Source: Fomitopsis serialis (lineage: Eukaryota; Basidiomycota; Agaricomycetes; Polyporales; Fomitopsidaceae). From it: DNA of 64,000 nt. The translations under genes and the position numbers were made by a program. The notes under the pieces were generated by a model. The model ran no database searches and was not told the DNA's origin. It saw nothing but the letters and a program-made list of their open reading frames with translations. The DNA lies in the NCBI RefSeq assembly GCF_022376445.1, contig NW_025954962.1, positions 682,001 to 746,000 on the forward strand, given 5' to 3'. Positions 55,999 to 64,000 of this stretch are shown here, piece by piece (within the stretch, counting starts at the first letter, position 1; each line of letters begins with the position of its first letter).

Positions 55999-57846
55999 AT
56001 GTCCTTGCGCTCCAACATTCCGACGCCTCCGCCTCTCGATGGCGAGGAAGACAAGACCTCCGTCGACAAGCAGTCGTCACATGTCGCGACCTCTTCGCAG
56101 TCGGCCCAGTACGAACGGAAGATGGGCGACACCGAGCTCTCGTACTTCTTGCCGTCTCGCCACACGGGTGTGAACGATATGTGAGTCTTCTCGCCATGCG
56201 CTAGCCATAGTCAGCTTACGAACGGGCTTCCACGCGGCAGGTACCTACATCTCGCATTCGACGCTCCGCTGCATCTTCTGCGTCGGGCACGCGTTTGTCT
56301 AGTGTGGGCCATTCTCAGGCTCCGCCATCCACTGCTATCCGCCAAGGTTGTGATGCACGACTATGATGACGTGCGCTTTGTGTGAGTGCTTAGATTCGAT
56401 GTTAACTCTCGCATCTTCTCACTCCGCGTTGTTGAAGCTACGATGTGCCATCGGACCCGGAGGACGCCTTGGTCAGCGCCGAGGCCGCATTAGAGTTTCG
56501 TTCCCAGACTAAGGATGGTACGCCGTCCCCGAAGCTCTAAACAGACTAAATCATTGACCACGGCCATCCAGAGCTAGTGGACTCGTACCTGAACGGCCCG
56601 CGGACGCTATCCAACTCCCGACTCTCCTACCTCGTCATCTCTCAGCCTGCACTCAGCGCTATACCCACACCACCTCGGACGCCCTCGCCATCCCGTGACG
56701 GATTCACGGCCACAGAAGACCTTGCACGATCGACAGCCCTCCAGACAAACCCAGACGCATCGATTGGCCGCTTCGATGTCCTTTTCGCCGCGATGCATTT
56801 CCTCGGCGACGGCATGGCACTGCACCAATGTGCCAACGACTTCTTCGGGCTCGTGGCATGCGGGAAGGGCGATGACGAGCTAGCCCAGATGCTGGCTGAC
56901 GAATGGGAAAAGCGGTTTGCAATCGCCGCCGTTCACTCGGATTCAGCACTGCCAGTGCCCCTGGAGGCCGGCTCGCTGAACCCCGCTCACGGTTGCAGAA
57001 GGCTGCCGCCGAGGTTGATTTCCGACTCTCAGAGAGTACCCTGGTCGGAGGCCAGGCGTTCCCAAAACGGAAACACCCGACCGCCACACCGTCTTGCTGA
57101 ACAAGGACTATCCTTCCGACCTGACGAAGGCGATCCTGAAGAAGTGCAAGCAGAAGGGGTGAGCATCAGCGCGGCGCTCTTCGCTCTGTGCAACATCGCG
57201 TGGGCGAGGATGGGCGGGGGGAAGCCGAGCTGCCGACGATGATGTACTCCGCGCTGAACCTCAGGCCATACTTCACGCCGACGAAGTTGCTGCACGACTC
57301 GTACTGGTTCCTTGCCATCGGGTACTTCAACGTCATCCTCCCCAGCTTCCTGCCCTCGTCCGACCAGGAGAAGACGTTCTGGCACCGCGCGCGGCAGGCG
57401 AAATCGCAGAGCATACAGGCGGCGAAGAACAAGATGATCGTTTCACGCACTCGGGAGATGGCCCAGGAGCGGGCGGAACGTTCGCGGTGTGGGCGAAGGA
57501 AGACGACGAGAGGGAACGGGGCACCTGGGTCGCGCCGGCTCCTGCCCTGCGTCCCTAGCGTCAAGGACATCCTCCCGGTCCGTCCCTCCGCACCGTCCTC
57601 TGCGCTGATGGGTCTGTCGCTCTTGGGCAACCTCGATGCCATGTATACGGCTGCGGCGTATCCGGACCTGAAGCTGCGCGGGTGACAACGGGATCGAGAC
57701 AACGGCATGGTGCCATGTTGCTCTTCGGGTTCACGTTCGCGGGGAAGCTCTGCCTGAGCTGGGCTACGACGAGAATGGGTACGCTGAGGGTCGTTGAGAA
57801 GTTCTGGCAGGAGATGCAGCGCTGCACGGACGAGTTCTTGGTCTGA
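55999..57846 (+). CDS. Condensation-fold (CoA-dependent) acyltransferase-like protein
   Basis: BAHD/condensation-like two-lobe acyltransferase of the kind found in fungal trichothecene-type O-acetyltransferases; substrate unknown. The start at 55999 opens MSLRSNIPTPPPLDGEEDKT. Exon joins give ELSYFLPSRHTGVNDMYLHL, then ARVCLVWAILRLRHPLLSAK, the beta strand FVYDVPSDPEDALVSAEAAL, and SRLSYLVISQPALS. The catalytic HxxxDG motif is in VLFAAMHFLGDGMALHQCAN. The second lobe has KKCKQKGVSISAALFALCNI, TMMYSALNLRPYFTPT and FLAIGYFNVILPSFLPSSD. The end is FTFAGKLCLSWATTRMGTLR, then VVEKFWQEMQRCTDEFLV, with the stop at 57844-57846. Frame slips occur near 56960-57100 and 57220. Size near 490-520 residues fits. 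No biosynthetic gene cluster surrounds it. Confidence 0.8.
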
Positions 57847-58286
57847 AGTGGACAGTGCTTGGACTAGGGAACATTGGTTGGTACGGACACCGTCATCGGA
57901 CACTTCTGGGACCTATCTGCGTAATCTCTCTGAATGATTTGACCTCTGCTAACATTCGCGTACTCACCTTGTATATATGCGTTACTCCCGAATACTTCAA
58001 TTCATCAGCCTGTATACATCGGCCTGAGACCGGATGACGACAGTGTTGTAACTGGTATGCTGTGCGCGATGTTGACTTTATATCGAACATATGCAATTCG
58101 TGCATGGCGGACGGTGTAGAATCGATCATGCACAGACGCAGAGCGAGGGTCGCTGTGCAGCCTGTCGATGCCACCAGCGGGGCGCGGCCAGGAGTCGGGA
58201 AGTGACGTGACAGACGCGTGACGATCGCGTCCTTTAGCGGGAACGACCGTCACGCCGACCTCAACCGCGACTTTCTGGCTTGCACA
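57847..58286. other. Intergenic, acyltransferase 3' end / RSC9 promoter
   Basis: 440 bp, tandem orientation. No gene or clear promoter motif seen. Confidence 0.5.
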
Positions 58287-60309
58287 ATGAGCACCGCATA
58301 TGCCGCGTCCCCCATCCAAAGGACAGGATCGACGTTACCATATCGTTCTCAGGCCGCACAGCCACGCCCTACTGTGACAGACGACTACGAGCGTGCGTAC
58401 GTTGTGTTTCTCTCGTGTCCTCTCCTTCACCGCGACATACAGGATGGTACACCGAGGGCACACCGAACAACCGCATGTTGCTTGCCCTCCGCTCGGGCAT
58501 CGACTCGGAAATATCTTGGGCGTTGGACCGCTTAACCGCCTGTGCAATAACGAGCAGTTCGTGCTCCGCGCGATCCCTGGGCTCACGGACGCGCTCTTCG
58601 AATGGCCCGTCTGGTACGTCGAGGTCGGAGCAGCGCTCTGTTCACGCGCAACCACGTTGTTCGCCCTTCCGCAAGAGTGGGAGCGGAAACGGAAACACGC
58701 GTTGGAGTCGATCCTGATACTGCGGAATGCTGCCGTCAATGAGCCCAACGCGCAAGAGCTCTCTGAACACCGCCGCACGCGGTCGCTCATCCTTCTCGCG
58801 CTGCATAACATCAAGCCCGAGAGTGACACAAATGTCGAATTCGTTCTCTATGTTATTGAACTGCTGCAATCATATCTGCCGGCCTGAGCCTGCCACCCCC
58901 AACGCTCCTGCGTTAGCAATCCCGGTGCAGCCTCTACAAGAATAGCAGGATCGAGCATCAATCGCTCGCTCATCTTGGCTGCTATGTCCACACTCAACTT
59001 GCTGCTGTCCAATCCTGCCAATGTCACCCACTTGACCGAGGAGTCGCCTGCGTTGGAAGCCTCGATTAAGTATCTGCCATTGTTTGTGGACAAGCCCCTT
59101 CTGGATGCCTCCGTGAACTACCTGTATACACACCTGTCGCACCCCGCAATGACAAAGGCTTTCCTTCTTCATCCCAAGATGCCGGGTACACTCAAGCTTC
59201 TTGTGTCGCTCTTGCTCTCGGAACAGACTGAAGAAACGGTCTCTGTGGACATCGGTAGCCCTGTGCATACCGTGCCGTCGTCTTTCACTACCATGAAGGA
59301 TCACGAGCTGTCGAAAGAGGAGTTTGACCGGCTGTTACCTATCCCAGAGCCGCAACGCTGTTATGAATGGTGCGCATATCTCCGTGGGGTTTCGCGTGTT
59401 ATGCTGATTGTATGCAGGATGAGAACCATGTTCGTATCGAAAACAGATGGGGAGCTGACGCAAGTCGAATTCTGGAACCTATACAAAGATGTGTTTACGC
59501 CTCACGCTGCCCAACACCGTATGTTGGCAGCATCGGACGTCATAAAAAATGTTAGTCTGGTCTTCCCTCCTGGGCAAGCCATGGTCCTTGGAAACCCACA
59601 ACGCTTCGTGGTACGCGGCGTCGACAGGCGGAAAGAGCGGTCAGCGGTCGAGCAGCAGTTCAAGTGCCTGTGGGACCGCTCGCAGTGTTCAGCGCGGACC
59701 TTCGGTTCCACGGCGGAGCTTTCGAGCACGTCGTTGGTCAACACATCGATCCTCACGGCGGCACAGAACTCGAATGTTCATGGGCAACTTGCTCGCATGC
59801 GTCTCTGCCAAAAGCGTTCCTGCGCGGCCACGTTCTGACCCATCTGCCGAGCTCACAATCCGCACCAAAAGATCCTGGTCAGATGGACACGGTCTCTCTG
59901 CCATACGAAAACTACCCGCACCCCATCCCGAACCCCACCTCGCGACCACTCCCTCCGCCGCGCTCCGCGAAGCTCACGTACAAACGGCCGATGGCCGAGC
60001 CGCCTTCCACATCGCTCACCGCGCTTCTGTGCATTCGAGTGTTGTTCCGTGCTTCGTTCGCCTCGTCTGACGCCGCCCCGCGCGCGGACGAAGACCACTT
60101 CGGCTTCCCGGGTGTCGTAGAGGAGACGGAAGACACGGAGGGATGATCGCACGGAGCGCCGGAAATGACCGCGAGAGGGAAGGAGAGAGGAGGGGAGAAA
60201 GGCGTTCATTGGTATCCGCCACCTGCTCGAGAACGTCAGAATCAAGGACGAGGCGTTGATGGGGTGGATCACGGAGATGGTGGATGCTGGGATCACTGGG
60301 ACGACATAA
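58287..60309 (+). CDS. RSC9: Chromatin remodelling complex RSC subunit Rsc9
   Basis: Subunit of the RSC SWI/SNF-type nucleosome remodeller, related to ARID2/BAF200. The start at 58287 ([15 protein letters not shown]) leads to TVTDDYER. The family block [23 protein letters not shown](C)[16 protein letters not shown] follows across an intron. An armadillo-like helical repeat region comes next: [60 protein letters not shown] and [13 protein letters not shown] winged-helix RFX-like part is [16 protein letters not shown], then [17 protein letters not shown]. In another frame the C-terminal Cys/His element [20 protein letters not shown], then HVLTHLP, fits a C2H2 finger. It ends [19 protein letters not shown] with the stop at 60307-60309. 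Frame slips near 59680 and 60145. Domain order and the finger make this a confident call. Confidence 0.86.
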
Positions 60310-60677
60310 CGGGGCGTGTCCGAGAACTCTTCTAGGGTCTACATAGGCGCAAACGCCGCCCTCAGTATGCCTGTATCGTATACTCCCCAGTAACGCCTTG
60401 CAGGAGGATGAGTACGGTCCAGGAGCTTTCGCCTATAGCTAGCGAACTCGATGGACGAAGTACTGCTTACTCATCATCGTCTGCGCGCGTTCACTGCAAC
60501 ATGCAATGTAATTTTCTGCGACGACATGTAGAGTAGACTTTTCTGTCAGCAATATCAATGCTTTGTAGCCTTTGTACTGTGGCCCCGGGCGGGTGCAATT
60601 TATACTTCGTACTGCGCTTCGGCGTCTGTTTGAATGTCAGACTTGCTGTGCCACCCGCGCGATCATGTTCCCGCTCG
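60310..60677. other. Intergenic, RSC9 3' end / ARMH3-like promoter
   Basis: 368 bp, tandem orientation, relatively A/T-rich. No gene seen. Confidence 0.5.
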
Positions 60678-63275
60678 ATGTCCGTACTCTCATCTCGCCG
60701 TGAGTCGTTGTCGTCGAGGTTCGTGACACATATAACAGACTGCTACATGTGAGAGGTCCCCTGTCGCAGAGCATTCAGCCACTCACTGCCGCTATTCTAG
60801 GGCCTCACACCCGCCAAGATCGCCCCGCACCAGGACGCGGCGAAGTTCTGGTCGGACGTGTTTGAGCTGGAGGTCGACTCCGAGTACCTCTCAGCGACAT
60901 TGAATGAACTGGGCAAGGAGGCTTGTCTGGGAACTGTCAAGGTCCGTCACGACCGGCGACTATTGAAGGTGTTCGAAACAGACTCATGCGCTGTTCTAGT
61001 AGCCGAGTTTGAATGCGATCGTTCTGGCGTGTCTGCATGCTGCCCGTACTAGGCCTGACGAGACTCCCGCAAGCCCATGCGGTGTGGACACTATCCATAC
61101 TGAGCAAATGTATGTTGAGGAAGAATTTGACGGGATGGGAGGTCATGGAGATCTTCGCGGGAGGAGTGAATGAAAGCGACAAGGTCTTCAGCGTGCGTTT
61201 GAACCCTTTCATGGTAAACTTTGTCGTGCTGATAGACGTAGGAACTGACATCCATGATTGACGAGATTCTTGGGGACAGTAGAGCCCTGGTATGGCCGTT
61301 GTCGAACGGCGTGAGCGTGCACTCAAGACATATTCTGCTATAGGCACTGTGCGACACCAAGTCCTTCAGTGGCAGTGATCTTCGTGTCGGGCACCAGTCA
61401 GCTCAGCCCTGGGGCTTACTTCCTTCGGCGCGATCTGTTTCCTTGCATTGCGACGGTTCGTATAACATCCTACCACTCACCGCCCTAAGGAATGTTCACC
61501 TTGTCGAGACATTTAGATCATCACGTCTCCGGAGACTGAGCATTCACATTCGAAGCCTCCGTTCTGCTTGCCCTTCTCTCCAACTTCCACAAGTCAGACG
61601 CGGCCAAGCTCAACCCTTACCTCAAATGCCTGAGGGAAACGAAAAATGAGCGGTTAATGCGCAAGATCTGCTGGGCCTCCAACTTCGCCGCTGATGCAGT
61701 CGTGAAGTGCGTGTCTAATCATCCGTGCTCGCCTTCACTCATGCATGAGTAGAGCATACCAAAACGTCTTAGACGACGCGCCGCCCTCGTTGAGTGCGAC
61801 GTTCGGGACATTCCTTTCCGCCATGCGCCCAGATCGGGCGTTGTCGTCTACACCAGTTGACCAACCTCGTGAACTCTTCAAAGACCAGTATGTCATTGCC
61901 TTTGTCAGAAGCACGACCTCAAGCTGACGACGGCAGACCTATAGAGGCCTGTGTCATACTATTGCCTATATTCGAATTCTTGCACGCCAATGAAAGCTTC
62001 CACACCATCCTACTGGAACCATTGACGACTGATGCAGAACAACAAGCCACTTCACGGATCCCCTCACTGCCCTACACACTGCTAACAGTCGCTTCGTACT
62101 TGCTCACGCACGCATCATCCGTGCATGCACCGCGCGCCATAGGCTATGCTCATCTATCACTCAACATATTGCTCGTCATGGCGGAGAGCAAGATCATCAT
62201 GGAGTTATTCTGCAACAAGGGTGATGCAGATATCAGGCTGTGCCGTCAAGTGAGTTCCTGCCGTTCGCGTCATTGCGATGGTTCGCCTGACCGCAGCGAG
62301 TCAGAGACCCCCATTACTCCCGCTTACAGGGCCTCGCCCGCCTGTTTGTGCTGTACTTGACTGTTGTGTCCTTTGGTTGCGGCACAATCTTCACAAACGT
62401 CTGGAGGTTCACTCTTACTTGTAAGCCATGGTCGATCTGACCTAGTCATTCAAGCTAATACTCCGCAGGAACTGTTCTCACGTATGTTATCATGTCTTGT
62501 GGTACCTGCAAAGAGAACGTATCCGTCTAGGTGCTTATAATATTCTCAGTCGTTCGTCTATTCTGATCGAACTCCTGCGTAGACTATCATTGGACAGAAT
62601 TGTGGAGGGCCCTGATAGGGCTCCTCGACTTCCTTGCCAACAAGCTAGACAACCTCGTTACCACCGGTGGAGTAGAACAGCTTATTCACGAGGTCTGTCT
62701 TGCAGTGGAGCACCGTACAGCTTACGTCCTGATGGCATCCACCTCAGACGTTGATGAACCTCGATCTTGCACTGTGTCATACAGGGGCCATCCTACCGAA
62801 TGCCGCCGCTGTGCACGAGCTAGTGGTAAGTCCAGTTGGACCGGCGCTGGATGGACAAGCATTGACCATTCGATGTCCAGTACGAGGTAGCTCGCTCGGC
62901 CGAGGTTTTCAGGAAGCAGCAGATCGTCCTGGAGAAGCTGGCTCTACCCGGGTCTACTTCCAGACGGCATTCCGTGATGGACACTAATAGCTCGGATGCC
63001 CTGGCCAATATCCTTGCGGTGACGACCCACTACGAAGTCAGTATACGAGAGGCGAAAGCGACCTCGGCAAGGAGCGCGCTGCGAGCTGTGGCCAAAGAGA
63101 TTGACCGCGACGGTCTCAGCTATGGGAGAAACCTACACGTCGACGAGCCACCGTGAGTCTTGTGTTTCGACTGATTTACCGGGTGTTCACATGCCCCCTT
63201 TATAGGAGACAAGCTGAAGACGTTGTGGGGATGGTCCGTTATGCCTACGCGGATGCCATGTCTCTCATGCCTTGA
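60678..63275 (+). CDS. Armadillo-like helical protein ARMH3/C10orf76 family (DUF1741)
   Basis: In animals ARMH3 binds PI4KB and supports Golgi PI4P; a similar Golgi role is inferred here. The start at 60678 opens MSVLSSRRESLSSRF. After a one-base slip near 60721-60725 the frame gives TYNRLLHGLTPAKIAPHQDA, then AKFWSDVFELEVDSEYLSAT and LNELGKEACLGTVK. Later blocks include KSDAAKLNPYLKCLRE, ICWASNFAADAVVK, PIEACVILLPIFEFLHANES and SLPYTLLTVASYLLTHASSV. Then RAIGYAHLSLNILLVMAESK and VCAVLDCCVLWLRHNLHKRL follow. The last part has ELWRALIGLLDFLANKL, MNLDLALCHTGAILPNAAAV and a final exon ending RYAYADAMSLMP (stop 63273-63275). About fifteen short introns. No membrane segment. Closest alternative would be another ARM/HEAT scaffold, but the block order fits DUF1741. 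Confidence 0.85.
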
Positions 63276-64000
63276 TTGAGGAGCCTTTGGCTTGCTGTTA
63301 TGATCCCTACTATTAGCTGGTCACGGTTGTGTGAGGAGTTGCACTTCTGTGTAGTTTTGCACTGAGCAGATGTATTGATTTATTACTTCATCTCACCTAC
63401 CGCCATGCTGAGTCTCCGAGCTGAATTGTCGGATATATATGGATCATCACAGTCCTGCTTGGGACATACAGGCGGGCATTCTTGTCGGAGAGGCGACGGA
63501 ACCGAGCCAGGTAAGGCATGGTGAAAAAGTTCTTTCTATCTAGACGCCCGTCTCACACTCCCGTTTACGTCCGCCACTTCAGGGTGTGGGCGTCGCCGGC
63601 TGCTGTGATCTCACCGCTTGATGCAGTTATCTGAGCGCGGGGACTGCCTCAGACTTTTCCGGATCTGATGTGTGGGCTGAGGACGGCGTATGGGTCAAGT
63701 TTGGAGGGGTGGAGGGCGGATTTAGCGTTTTGACTTTGCAGCGGTCTCCGTCACGGCTCGGGGCAAGGATCGACGGCGCCTATGCGGGGAGGCGGAGCGC
63801 TGGCGGGGTGACGTCCCGCGCATCGGGCGATGTCCATATTTGGCCAGAACCTGCTTGGACGATAAGGAGGCGTTATAGCTCTTACTCGGTGAATGGCTCG
63901 GTGAACACACGATTTTCGTTATGTTCCCACTTCGCCCTCGCCCGCCTCTTCGCCCTGTTCATATCCTCCCTTGCTCGCCGAGTCGAGCCCACCGTCCCCC
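63276..64000. other. Right-edge flank, no gene supported
   Basis: 725 bp after the ARMH3-like stop. An ATG near 63921 opens a Pro/Arg-rich frame to the window end (MFPLRPRPPLRPVHI). It could be the first exon of a plus-strand gene beyond the edge, but there is too little to support it. Confidence 0.4.

Noticed and set aside
55704..56204. 166-codon frame before the acyltransferase
   Set aside because: No domain, and it overlaps the first exon of the acyltransferase in another phase.
1..64000. CRISPR arrays, prophage, IS elements, tRNA or rRNA genes
   Set aside because: No regularly spaced repeats, phage modules, transposases, cloverleaf sequences or rRNA cores were found. The window is a eukaryotic nuclear segment.

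Overview
This is a gene-dense nuclear segment from a filamentous basidiomycete, almost certainly an agaricomycete. Almost every gene is cut by short (about 45-65 nt) GT-AG introns with CTRAY-like branch sites. The protein families are fungal: a Zn2Cys6 factor, F-box/LRR proteins, fungal glucosylceramide synthase, a type II membrane heparinase-like enzyme, and homeodomain factors of basidiomycete type. There is no operon structure, no CRISPR array, no provirus and no recognisable tRNA or rRNA. I support 25 protein genes. Exon joins were made by eye, so internal boundaries are less certain than gene identities.

Layout. 1-9.1 kb: heparinase II/III-like ectoenzyme (cut by the left edge), peroxisomal-type 3-ketoacyl-CoA thiolase, TatD-family nuclease, and a chromodomain/coiled-coil nuclear protein. 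9.4-18.8 kb: exocyst subunit Sec3, ceramide glucosyltransferase, a TPR/F-box/LRR protein of Pof3/Dia2 type, and a TB2/DP1/HVA22 (REEP) membrane-shaping protein. 20.3-30.3 kb: Zn2Cys6 regulator, the U3-snoRNP WD40 protein Utp17, and two tandem homeodomain paralogues. 30.9-43 kb: F-box protein, NTF2/SnoaL-like protein, short-chain dehydrogenase, PB1-domain protein, xylose-reductase-type aldo-keto reductase and a divergent ketopantoate reductase. 43.8-54 kb: DHA2-type MFS transporter, FBXO21-like F-box/YccV protein, and a divergent pair made of an O-fucosyltransferase-like enzyme and a GDP-fucose-transporter-like carrier. 56-63.3 kb: condensation-fold acyltransferase, RSC subunit Rsc9, and an ARMH3 (DUF1741) homologue.

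Most genes are housekeeping and act independently. The clearest functional link is the head-to-head pair at 49.7-53.9 kb, where one gene could import GDP-fucose into the Golgi and the other could use it. The most unusual structure is in the thiolase: one intron reads GC-AG, and the next reads AT-AC and is the only join that restores the conserved GHPLGCTGAR motif. Three genes contain 8-11 nt microexons.

Caution about the sequence: at least ten reading frames are interrupted by what look like single missing bases, mostly in short homopolymer runs. This pattern looks more like uncorrected long-read consensus error than gene decay, so interrupted frames are annotated as single genes and not as pseudogenes.
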